From Streptomyces sp. CHD11 (lineage in GTDB: Bacteria; Actinomycetota; Actinomycetes; Streptomycetales; Streptomycetaceae), in the NCBI RefSeq assembly GCF_018638295.1, contig NZ_JABTTS010000003.1, positions 227,003-291,002 of the forward strand: a DNA stretch of 64,000 bases, given 5' to 3'. The notes beneath the pieces were generated by a model. That model saw only the letters and a program-made list of their open reading frames with translations, made no database searches and was not told where the DNA came from. The position numbers and the translations under genes were made by a program. Of this stretch, positions 24,795-32,106 are shown in pieces (the stretch's first letter is position 1; each line of letters opens with the position of its first letter).

Positions 24795-25547
24795 ATGGCT
24801 GCGAGTCCGACGCTCATCTCCTCCGTACAGCGTGCCTTCCGGCTGCTGGAGGCGGCGAGCTCGCACCAGAACGGCGCGCCGGCGAAGCAGCTGGCCCGGG
24901 AGACCGGGCTGCCGCTGGCCACGGCGTACCACCTGCTGCGCACGCTCGTGCACGACGGATACCTGCGCAAGCTGGACGACGGCGCCTTCGTGCTGGGCGA
25001 CCGACTCGGGACCCTGCGCTCGACGGGCGGCGGACAGGCGCTGATCGGCCGGGTCCGGCCAGTGCTCGCAGCGCTGCGCGACGAGCTCTCCAGCGCCGCC
25101 TACCTCACCTTCTACGAGGACGGTGAGATCCGGGTCGCCGAGATCGTCGACGGTCCGAGCGCTCCGCGGGCGGATCTCTGGGTCGGTTTCGAGGACGCCG
25201 GGCACGCCACCGCCCTGGGCAAGTCCGTGCTCCGGGAGCTCGACGACGAGGCACGCCGGGAGTACCTGTCCCGGCACCCCCTCCACGACCTCACCCCCCG
25301 GACGATCACCACGGCGTCGGCGCTGATCCGCCAGATCGAGACCGCCGCCATGGCCCCGGCCGTGACGGACGTGGAGGAGTACGCCGTGGGAACGGTCTGT
25401 GTCGCGGTGCCGGTCCGCAGCGGCGGCACGCTGGGCTCGCTCGGTGTGTCGATGCCGAGGGACCGGCTCTCCCGGCTCGACGAGGTGCGCGGACTGCTCC
25501 TGCCGAGCGCCGACCGGGTGACGCGGAGCCTCTCGCTCACTATCTGA
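24795..25547 (+). CDS. IclR-family transcriptional regulator
   Basis: A 250-residue regulator. The N-terminal winged helix is SSVQRAFRLLEAASSHQNGAPAKQLARETGLPLATAYHLLRTLVHDGYLRKL, and the C-terminal effector domain contains the IclR landmarks FEDAGHATALGKSVLRELDDE and VEEYAVGTVCVAVPVRSGGTLGSLGVSMP. Its ligand and targets are not visible: no catabolic gene is divergent from it, and the GH92 fusion upstream is separated by a strong terminator. The ATG has only a weak ribosome site (GGTG), so a leaderless transcript is possible. It precedes a membrane SpoIIE phosphatase by about 100 bases. Confidence 0.9.
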   Translation: MAASPTLISSVQRAFRLLEAASSHQNGAPAKQLARETGLPLATAYHLLRTLVHDGYLRKLDDGAFVLGDRLGTLRSTGGGQALIGRVRPVLAALRDELSSAAYLTFYEDGEIRVAEIVDGPSAPRADLWVGFEDAGHATALGKSVLRELDDEARREYLSRHPLHDLTPRTITTASALIRQIETAAMAPAVTDVEEYAVGTVCVAVPVRSGGTLGSLGVSMPRDRLSRLDEVRGLLLPSADRVTRSLSLTI

Positions 25548-25648
25548 AAAGCACACCCTTGTGACGCCCGAAACAATCACCTTTCCTGAAGAAACAGACA
25601 TTCCAGGACGCGCGCACGCCGCGCACAGGTGAGGACACCGGACGACAC

Positions 25649-26908
25649 ATGAGGCACGCCCCGCAGCAGGAACACGACGGATCGCCGATACGGCGGCAGA
25701 GGAGGGGTGGACGTGTTCGCTCGCCCCGGGTGCCCGCGACCGTGCACCGGGCCGCCGGCACGTCGGCCCTGCCCCTGCTGGTCATCTTCCTGGTCGTGTG
25801 CGTCGATCTCTTCGGCAGCGCGGGCAAGATCTGGCTGCCGCTGCTGGCCGCCGGACCGGCCCTGGCGGCATCGACCAGCGGTCCGGCCGGGGTTCTGGGA
25901 GTGGGCCTCCTCGCCTCCCTGCTCGGGGCCTGGATCGGCGCCCGACACGACATGGCGGCCTCACAGCTGATCGTCGTCCTCTGCGCGCTGGTGACCGTCA
26001 CCCTGGCCGGAACGCTCGCCAGCGCCCTGCGCGAACGGCGTGAGCGCGTCCTGGCCGCCGTCCGCTCGGTGGCGGAGACCGCGCAGCACGCCCTGCTCAA
26101 GCCGGTCCCCGAGACCGTGGGTCCGTTCCGAGTGGCGGTCCGCTACAGCGCCGCCGCGGCGGAGGCCCGGATCGGCGGCGACCTCTACTCCCTCGTTCCC
26201 ACCCCGTACGGGGTCAGGATGATCGTCGGCGATGTGCGCGGCAAAGGACTGCCGGCCGTGGGGACCGCCTCTCTCGTCCTCGGTGTCTTCCGGGAGGCGG
26301 CCCACGACGAGCCGGACATCCGGGACGTCGTGGCCCGGATCGAACGCAGCCTGGCCCGCAACCTCGGCGGCGACGACTTCGTCACCGCCGTGGTCGCCGG
26401 ATACCCGGAGCCCGGGCGGCTGGAGATGGTCAACTGCGGACACGCGCCACCCCTGCTGATCCGCGGCACCGACGTGATGCCGGTGGATCCGGTCCGCCCG
26501 GCACCGCCCCTGGGGCTGCGTGCCCTCATCGACGAGCCTCCCTGCCTCCAGGTGGTGCGGTTCGTCGAGGGGGACCAGTTGCTGCTCTACACCGACGGAG
26601 TCACCGAGGCGCGCGACGCCGGCCGTGCGTTCTACCCCCTGGCCGAAGGTCTGGCCCGGCACCTGTGCGACGAGCCGGACCGTACGCTCGCCGCACTGCA
26701 CCGGGACCTGCTGGACCATGTGGGCGGCCGGCTGCACGACGACGCGGCGCTGCTTCTGCTGCGCAAGCCTCTCACCGCCGGGGCGGTGGACCCCGGCGGT
26801 GAGCCCGCCGCACGCGCGCGGGACGGCGCGCCCGCCGTCCGGCCGCTCACCGGCCCGCCGGTCCGGACGCCCGGCGGCACGTTCGGCGACCGCGCGGACG
26901 TCGCCTGA
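25649..26908 (+). CDS. Membrane-anchored SpoIIE-type PP2C phosphatase
   Basis: A 419-residue protein. About four membrane segments occupy residues 35-130 (ALPLLVIFLVVCVDLF, IWLPLLAAGPALAAS, AGVLGVGLLASLLGAWI, LIVVLCALVTVTLAGTL). A short arginine-rich linker leads to the PP2C/SpoIIE domain, about 155-375: RIGGDLYSLVP, VGDVRGKGLPAVGTASLVLG, NCGHAPPLLIR, QLLLYTDGVTEARD and DDAALLLLRK, the metal-ligand regions. The last 45 residues are a disordered Ala/Pro tail. It probably dephosphorylates an anti-anti-sigma factor in response to a membrane signal (family role). No partner gene is adjacent. It converges on the PPK2 gene. Confidence 0.9.
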   Translation: MRHAPQQEHDGSPIRRQRRGGRVRSPRVPATVHRAAGTSALPLLVIFLVVCVDLFGSAGKIWLPLLAAGPALAASTSGPAGVLGVGLLASLLGAWIGARHDMAASQLIVVLCALVTVTLAGTLASALRERRERVLAAVRSVAETAQHALLKPVPETVGPFRVAVRYSAAAAEARIGGDLYSLVPTPYGVRMIVGDVRGKGLPAVGTASLVLGVFREAAHDEPDIRDVVARIERSLARNLGGDDFVTAVVAGYPEPGRLEMVNCGHAPPLLIRGTDVMPVDPVRPAPPLGLRALIDEPPCLQVVRFVEGDQLLLYTDGVTEARDAGRAFYPLAEGLARHLCDEPDRTLAALHRDLLDHVGGRLHDDAALLLLRKPLTAGAVDPGGEPAARARDGAPAVRPLTGPPVRTPGGTFGDRADVA

Positions 26909-26916
26909 TCTCCCGC

Positions 26917-26933
26917 TCCGGCGCGGCGCCGGA
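26917..26933. terminator. Short hairpin between converging SpoIIE phosphatase and PPK2 genes
   Basis: TCCGGCG at 26917-26923 pairs with CGCCGGA at 26927-26933 across a 3-base loop. It is the clearest stem in the 129-base convergent spacer, but short, so termination is only likely. Confidence 0.4.
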
Positions 26934-27037
26934 CGGCGCTCACGCCGGCGGGCCCCGGTGTGCGCACCGCGGGCGGATCCTCCGGGAAGGCTCACACGCC
27001 CCCGGCCGCACGGCGGAGGTCACCGTGCCGACCGGGG

Positions 27038-28045
27038 TCAGGTTCCCGGGTGGCTCCCCGGGCCGTCGCCGGGGCCCGCGAGGGGGGTCGGTGAGAGGAC
27101 CGCGGGTTCCTCGCCGGCCTCCAGCAGGGTGTCCGCCGCGCCCACGATCAGCGGGTCCGGCTTCCCCAGCGCCCCGTGGTCCTTCGCCGGATAGTCGCAG
27201 CGGTCGAGGAGGCTGCGCATGGCCTCGAGCCGGCCCCGGCGCTTGTCGTTGTTCTTCACCACGGTCCACGGCGCGTGGGGCGTGTCCGTGGCCCGGAACA
27301 TCTCGACCTTGGCCTGGGTGTAGTCGTCCCACAGATCCAGCGAGGCGAGGTCCATCGGCGACAGCTTCCAGCGCCGCAGCGGATCGACCTGGCGGATCGC
27401 GAAACGGGTCCGCTGTTCGGCCCGGGACACGGAGAACCAGAACTTCAGCAGCATGATGCCGTCGTCGGTGAGCAGTTTCTCGAACATCGGCGTCTGCTCG
27501 AGGAAATGGCGGTACTCCGCCTCCGTGCAGAATCCCATGACCCGCTCCACCCCGGCGCGGTTGTACCACGAGCGGTCGAAGAAGACGATCTCTCCCCGGG
27601 CCGGCAGATGGGCCACGTACCGCTGGAAGTACCACTGTCCCGCCTCCCGCTCGGTCGGCTTCTCCAGGGCCACGACACGGGCACCACGGGGGTTCAGGCG
27701 CTCCATGAACCGCTGGATGGTGCCGCCCTTCCCGGCCGCGTCCCGCCCCTCGCAGACCACCACGAGCCGCTGGCCGGTGTCCTTCACCCACCGCTGCATC
27801 TTCAGCAGTTCGATCTGCAGGACGCGCTTCGTCCGGTCGTACTCCGCTCTGCGCATCCTGCGGTCGTAGGGGTGGTTCTCCCGCCAGGTCTCGATGGGGG
27901 CGCCGTCCGCGTCCAGGAGCACAGGGCGTTCCGGACGCCGGTCGTCGACCTCGAGCCCCTGGAGCAGATCGTCACCGGTCGTACCGGAGGACTGCCCCGC
28001 GGCTTCCTCACGGTCCTCCGGTGCGTCCGCGTGTTCGGCCGTCAC
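27038..28045 (-). CDS. ppk2: Polyphosphate kinase 2 (PPK2)
   Basis: A 335-residue P-loop kinase that transfers phosphate between polyphosphate and nucleotides. Walker A is VVCEGRDAAGKGGTIQRFMERLNPRG. The lid and base motifs are KPTEREAGQWYFQRYVAHLPARGEIVFFDRSWYNRAGVERVMGFC, and KFWFSVSRAEQRTRF follows, the standard single-domain PPK2 order. N- and C-terminal tails of about 45 and 30 residues are acidic or proline-rich extensions. The GTG start at 28045 is preceded by GGGAGG. It diverges from the SDR gene at 28218. Class (ADP- or AMP-directed) cannot be fixed by eye. Confidence 0.93.
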   Translation of the reverse strand: MTAEHADAPEDREEAAGQSSGTTGDDLLQGLEVDDRRPERPVLLDADGAPIETWRENHPYDRRMRRAEYDRTKRVLQIELLKMQRWVKDTGQRLVVVCEGRDAAGKGGTIQRFMERLNPRGARVVALEKPTEREAGQWYFQRYVAHLPARGEIVFFDRSWYNRAGVERVMGFCTEAEYRHFLEQTPMFEKLLTDDGIMLLKFWFSVSRAEQRTRFAIRQVDPLRRWKLSPMDLASLDLWDDYTQAKVEMFRATDTPHAPWTVVKNNDKRRGRLEAMRSLLDRCDYPAKDHGALGKPDPLIVGAADTLLEAGEEPAVLSPTPLAGPGDGPGSHPGT

Positions 28046-28217
28046 GTCGCCTCCCGCCTCTTCCGGTGCGTTACGGAAAGCGTATGTCCCCCGGTCGCCT
28101 GCGGTAATCCGACTTCACGGCCCGGGAGCGGGGGCGGGTCCCGGCGGGTACGTTGCGGGAACAACCGACAGGCGGGCAGCGGACGCCGCCGTATCCGGGG
28201 CAAAGGAGACTCACGAC

Positions 28218-29012
28218 GTGCAGATCGATCTGCTGGGCCGTACAGCGCTGGTCACCGGTTCCACCCAGGGCATCGGGGCGGCGATCGCCACCGGTCTCGC
28301 ACGGTCGGGAGCCCGGGTCGCGGTCAACGGGCGCTCCGAGGGACGTGTGCGGGAGAGCGCCGCCGCGATCGGGCGGGCGGTACCCGGCGCCGACGTGGTG
28401 CCGGTCGCCGCGGACGTGACCACCGAGACGGGCGCGCGCCACGTGGCGGAGTCCCTGGGGCGGGTGGACATCCTCGTCAACAACCTCGGCGTCTTCGGTG
28501 CCGCGGACCCCCTGGAGATCACCGACGACGAGTGGCGGCGCTACTTCGAGGTGAACGTCCTGGCCGCCGTGCGGCTGACCCGGCTCTTCCTGCCGGGTAT
28601 GACCGGGCGCGGCTGGGGACGCGTCCAGTACATCGCCAGCGACTCGGCGATCGTCACACCCGCCGAGATGATCCACTACGGGGTCTCCAAGACGGCGCTG
28701 CTCGCGGTGGGCCGGGGCTTCGCCAAGCAGGCGGCCGGCACGGGGGTCACGGTGAACTCGGTCATCGCCGGGCCCACCCACACCGGCGGGGTGGAGGACT
28801 TCGTCTACGAGCTGGTGGACCGTGAGCTTCCCTGGGAGGAGGCGCAGCGCGCCTTCATGCGCGAGCACCGGCCGCAGTCGCTGCTGCAGCGGCTGATCGA
28901 GCCCGAGGAGATCGCGAACATGGTCGTCTACCTCGCCTCCGACCAGGCCTCAGCGACGACCGGCGGGGCGTTGCGCGTCGACGGCGGGTATGTCGACGCG
29001 ATCCTGCCCTGA
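28218..29012 (+). CDS. Short-chain dehydrogenase/reductase
   Basis: A 264-residue SDR oxidoreductase. The nucleotide-binding motif is TGSTQGIGAAIA, followed by NNLG (the NNAG position), the catalytic Ser in YIASDSAIV, then Tyr and Lys in IHYGVSKTALLA, and GGALRVDGGYVDAI at the end. NGRSEGR after the second strand, with an Arg, favours NADP over NAD. The GTG at 28218 is chosen because AAAGGAG stands at 28202-28208. The gene is alone between divergent PPK2 and a strong bidirectional terminator; its substrate is unknown. Confidence 0.9.
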   Translation: MQIDLLGRTALVTGSTQGIGAAIATGLARSGARVAVNGRSEGRVRESAAAIGRAVPGADVVPVAADVTTETGARHVAESLGRVDILVNNLGVFGAADPLEITDDEWRRYFEVNVLAAVRLTRLFLPGMTGRGWGRVQYIASDSAIVTPAEMIHYGVSKTALLAVGRGFAKQAAGTGVTVNSVIAGPTHTGGVEDFVYELVDRELPWEEAQRAFMREHRPQSLLQRLIEPEEIANMVVYLASDQASATTGGALRVDGGYVDAILP

Positions 29013-29029
29013 GGACCCAGGCCCGCCTG

Positions 29030-29072
29030 CCTGCCCGTCCGTCCGGCACGGCGTGCCGGACGGACGGGCAGG
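29030..29072. terminator. Bidirectional terminator, 21-base arms
   Basis: A nearly continuous inverted repeat: the left arm 29030-29050 begins CCTGCCCGTCCGTCCGG, the right arm is 29052-29072, and one G lies between. It sits between the converging SDR and GH5 genes and can form a stem of about 19 pairs. Confidence 0.8.
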
Positions 29073-29118
29073 TACGGGAGGGGCGGGTACGGGAGGGGGA
29101 TGCTGCCCGGCAGCGGGA

Positions 29119-30564
29119 TCAGCCGGTGGGGAAGCTGTCCGGGGTCCTGATGTGGTCACGGATCCAGACGCCGGCGGGCTTCAGCGACGACGTGCCGGTC
29201 CAGGGGCCGTTGTCGGCGCACGTGCCGCTGGTGAAGACGGCACCGGAGCGGTGGTCGTCGGAGAAGTTCCAGTTGACCCAGCTGATCTTCTTGTCCGCCA
29301 TCAGGTCGAGGTAGCGCTGGGACATCGCGAAGTCGTCCGCGCCCTCGCCCGCGTAGTTCTGGGTGCCGAACTCGGTGACGAACACGGGGATCCGGTCGGC
29401 GGCGCGGGAGAGGGCCGCCAGGTACTCCTCCCGGTGCGAGGCGGCGTAGAAGTGGAAGGTGTACATGATGTTGGAGGCGTCGACCGGGTTGTTCACGACC
29501 TCGCTCTCGTCGGCGCCCTCGGAGACGCCGAACGAGGACCAGGCGCGGGTGCCGACGAGGACGGGGGCGTCGGCGTCGATCCCGCGGATCACCGGGATGA
29601 TCTGCTCCGCGTAGCTCTTGATCCGTGACCAGCTCACGCCACTGGGCTCGTTGGCGATCTCGTAGAGGATGTTGTCGCGGCCCTTGTTGCGGCTCGCGAT
29701 GTCGGTGAAGAACTTCCGGGCGTTGTCGAGGTTGGCCATGGGGTCGCCGGGGTCGAGCATGTGCCAGTCGACGATCACGTACAGCCCGCGGTCGCTCGCC
29801 TGCTGGATCAGGGAGTCGGCCAGGCGGGTGAAGTGGGCGGGATCGGTCTCCCAGCCGCCCTCCTGCACATAGGTGGAGACGCGCAGGACGTCGGCCTTCC
29901 AGTCGTCGGCCAGGGCGTCGAGCGATCCGCCGGTCAGACACTGGGGGTACCACTGGGTGCCGTGGCTGCTCATGCCGCGCAACTGGACGGGGTTGCCGTG
30001 CTCGTTGCAGAGCTTGGTGCCGCAGACCTCGAGCCGGCCGTTGAGGTCCACGGGGGTGCCCGCCCGGGGCGGGTCCGCGGGCGGGTCGGCCGGTGTGGTG
30101 CCGCCGCCTGCGCAGGGCATTCCGTTGACGGTGCAGTTGAGGGGCAGACCGGTGCCGGAGGCGTTGAAGCCGAAGCTCTGCCGGCCGCCGGGGGCGATGG
30201 TGGCGTTGTAGGAGACGCCGGTGAAACGGTAGTGCTGCCCCTGCTGGGTCCTGGCCGCGGACCAGTGACCGCCGACCGTCGTCCCGGCGGGCAGGTCGAA
30301 CTCGATCGTCCAGCCGTCGGCCGGGGTGTCGCCGGCGTTGGTGATCGTCACGTCGGCACCGTACCCGGTGTCCCACGCGGTGGTGCGCGTGATCTCCGCG
30401 GTGACGCGGGCGGCCGCGGTCCCGGATCGGACGGTGCCGGCCTCCGCGCCGGTGGAGGCCGGTGCGGCGGGTGCCGCGGTGACGGTGGTCAGGGCGAGGA
30501 GGAGGGCACTGGCGAGGGCCGCGGCGGCCGCCGCGGGGCGTAGCTGGAAGCGTGCCGGTGTCAT
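29119..30564 (-). CDS. Secreted CBM2 - GH5 endoglucanase
   Basis: A 481-residue secreted cellulase. After a long Ala-rich signal peptide comes an N-terminal CBM2 (about 52-151: ITRTTAWDTGYGADVTITNAGDTPADGW to CTVNGMPC). A TPADPPADPP linker precedes the GH5 catalytic domain (about 172-470), with acid/base Glu306 (YEIANEP) and nucleophile Glu398 (FVTEFGTQ); RGMSSHGTQW and VIVDWHMLD are the other family landmarks. It hydrolyses cellulose outside the cell. The ATG follows GGAG. Unlike the GH12 gene it has no CebR box; instead a long A/T-centred palindrome stands 25 bases upstream, implying a different regulator. Confidence 0.93.
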   Translation of the reverse strand: MTPARFQLRPAAAAAALASALLLALTTVTAAPAAPASTGAEAGTVRSGTAAARVTAEITRTTAWDTGYGADVTITNAGDTPADGWTIEFDLPAGTTVGGHWSAARTQQGQHYRFTGVSYNATIAPGGRQSFGFNASGTGLPLNCTVNGMPCAGGGTTPADPPADPPRAGTPVDLNGRLEVCGTKLCNEHGNPVQLRGMSSHGTQWYPQCLTGGSLDALADDWKADVLRVSTYVQEGGWETDPAHFTRLADSLIQQASDRGLYVIVDWHMLDPGDPMANLDNARKFFTDIASRNKGRDNILYEIANEPSGVSWSRIKSYAEQIIPVIRGIDADAPVLVGTRAWSSFGVSEGADESEVVNNPVDASNIMYTFHFYAASHREEYLAALSRAADRIPVFVTEFGTQNYAGEGADDFAMSQRYLDLMADKKISWVNWNFSDDHRSGAVFTSGTCADNGPWTGTSSLKPAGVWIRDHIRTPDSFPTG

Positions 30565-30588
30565 GGGGGGCTCCGTCCAGGACTGGAT

Positions 30589-30609
30589 GGTTAGGAAAGT
30601 TTCCTAACC
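30589..30609. promoter_or_regulatory. Operator-like 21-bp palindrome before the GH5 gene
   Basis: The arms GGTTAGGAAA (30589-30598) and TTTCCTAACC (30600-30609) are perfect inverted repeats around one G. The element is A/T-rich in a very GC-rich region and ends 25 bases before the start codon. It resembles operators of sugar-responsive ROK-family repressors (from memory, not verified); no such regulator is encoded nearby. Confidence 0.65.
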
Positions 30610-30684
30610 AGAAGGAACCAGAGCCGGCCTTCGATTGCAAGGTGCACGACAAGGTCGCTCCGCCGGTCCGGCCGAAGGGCCTGG

Positions 30685-31452
30685 TCAGCGGAGCAGCAAC
30701 TGGACGAGGGCGACGGTGCCGATGACGACGATGAGGGCACGCAGTACCGCGGGACGGAATCTGCGGCCCGTCATCGCCCCGAGCTGGCCGCCCAGGGCGG
30801 AGCCGGCCGCGATGAGCGCGACGGCCGTCCAGTCGAAGTCGGCGACGAACAGGAAGAAGGTCGCGGCGACGGTGTTCACGATGGCGACGAGCACGTTCTT
30901 GACGGCGTTGAGCCGCTGCAGGGGCTCGTCGAGGAGCAGACCCATCAGGGACATGTAGATGATGCCCTGCGCGGCGGCGAAGTAGCCGCCGTAGACGCTG
31001 GCCAGCGTCAGGCCGGTGAACAGGGGCCATCCGCCGTCGCGCCGGGCGGGCTTTCCCGTGTGCCGGGCGCGGCCGCGCACCTTGCCGCCGATCAGGGGCT
31101 GGAGCGCGACGAGGACCAGGGCGAGCCCGACCAGGGTCGGCACGATGGTCTCGAACGCCTCCGCGGGCAGGGCCAGCAGGAGGGTGGCCCCCGCGATCCC
31201 GCCCAGGGCCGAGCCGATGCCGAGCCTGAGGATGCGGCGGCCCTGTCCGGAGAGCTCCCGCCGGTAGCCGATGGCGCCGCTGACGGCGCCGGGAACCAGG
31301 CCGAGGGCGTTGGACACCGTGGCGGTGAGGGGTGACAGGCCAGTGGCGAGCAGTACGGGGAAGGTGACCAGGGTCCCCGAGCCCACGACCGCGTTCATGG
31401 CTCCCGCGCCGACACCCGCCGCGAAGACGCCGAGCATCTCCACCGGCGTCAT
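30685..31452 (-). CDS. TauE/SafE-family membrane permease
   Basis: A 255-residue integral membrane protein with the two-fold repeat of the TauE/SafE family. The N-terminal half contains GAGAMNAVVGSGTLVTFPVLLATGLSPLTATVSNALGLVPG, and the second half GGYFAAAQGIIYMSLMGLLLDEPLQRLNAVKNVLVAIVNTVAA, each flanked by hydrophobic helices (seven to eight in total). The family exports or imports anions such as sulfite, sulfonates or organic acids. The ATG at 31452 (GTCATG context on the plus strand) has a modest ribosome site. Its neighbours give no substrate clue. Confidence 0.88.
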   Translation of the reverse strand: MTPVEMLGVFAAGVGAGAMNAVVGSGTLVTFPVLLATGLSPLTATVSNALGLVPGAVSGAIGYRRELSGQGRRILRLGIGSALGGIAGATLLLALPAEAFETIVPTLVGLALVLVALQPLIGGKVRGRARHTGKPARRDGGWPLFTGLTLASVYGGYFAAAQGIIYMSLMGLLLDEPLQRLNAVKNVLVAIVNTVAATFFLFVADFDWTAVALIAAGSALGGQLGAMTGRRFRPAVLRALIVVIGTVALVQLLLR

Positions 31453-31538
31453 GCCGCGGCTCCGGTCACATCAGGGCCGGCCGGTGACGTCCCGCGCCGG
31501 CCGGGCCCGGGGGAAGTGTTCATGGCACGACGCTAGCC

Positions 31539-31572
31539 CGCGGACCCTTCGGCGGTCGCCGAAGGGTCCGCG
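31539..31572 (-). terminator. Terminator hairpin downstream of the small conserved gene
   Basis: Arms of 16 bases, CGCGGACCCTTCGGCG (31539-31554) and its complement at 31557-31572, with two bases between. It follows the stop codon of the minus-strand gene at 31596 and precedes the permease gene. Confidence 0.75.
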
Positions 31573-31595
31573 CGCGGCTCGCCGGTTCCGGCGTG

Positions 31596-31937
31596 TCAGA
31601 TCTGTTGGCCGATCGCGTGGCCGGTCACCTGATCGGTCGGGTGGCCCAGCATTTCGGACGCCGTCTCCAGCGGGGAGAGTTCCCGCACGGGCGGTTCGGC
31701 CTGGGGATGGGCGTGGCAGGTGAAGCCGAGACGGGCCATGGCCCGGACGACCTCGCCGCTGGTGAAGTCGCGGCGGTCCTGCCGGGTGATGACCTGCCCC
31801 ACCTGCTTGACGGGGTAGCGGCGGCGGCCGATGGTCACGGACTCACCCGTGACCGTTTCCGGTGTGATGCCCTTCATCGACTCCAGGACTCCGGCCTTGG
31901 TCAGGTCGAACGGGTATCGGGCGATGACGCAGCGCAT
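31596..31937 (-). CDS. Small conserved Streptomyces protein (SCO5918-like)
   Basis: A 113-residue protein beginning MRCVIARYPFDLTKAGVLESMKG and continuing VTIGRRRYPVKQVGQVITRQDRRDFTSGEVVRAMARLGFTC. It is soluble, with basic clusters, and looks like a nucleic-acid-associated small protein. I recall near-identical proteins annotated as the SCO5918 family, found beside DEAD-box helicase genes; that memory agrees with the neighbour here but I cannot verify it. GAGAGG stands just before the ATG. It lies 169 bases downstream of the helicase gene, in the same direction, with a hairpin in between. A role together with the helicase in RNA or cold physiology is inference. Confidence 0.75.
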   Translation of the reverse strand: MRCVIARYPFDLTKAGVLESMKGITPETVTGESVTIGRRRYPVKQVGQVITRQDRRDFTSGEVVRAMARLGFTCHAHPQAEPPVRELSPLETASEMLGHPTDQVTGHAIGQQI

Positions 31938-32019
31938 AGTGCCTCTCAGGGAGAGATGGGAGACGGGCCGACCGGGTGGGTGAGTGGCCCACGGGGACTG
32001 AAGCGGTTCGGGAGCGGAC

Positions 32020-32065
32020 GACGACATGGCGACGGCCGCGTGCGCGGCCGGACCGCCATGTCGTC
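32020..32065 (-). terminator. Two-tier hairpin after the helicase gene
   Basis: Outer arms GACGACATGGCG (32020-32031) and CGCCATGTCGTC (32054-32065) enclose an inner stem CGGCCGCG/CGCGGCCG (32033-32040 with 32043-32050). It lies downstream of the helicase stop codon and just upstream of the small conserved gene; it may terminate or attenuate transcription. Confidence 0.6.
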
Positions 32066-32106
32066 ATGTCGCTTTCTCGTCATGTCGTCACGGACGAAGT
32101 GCCTGG

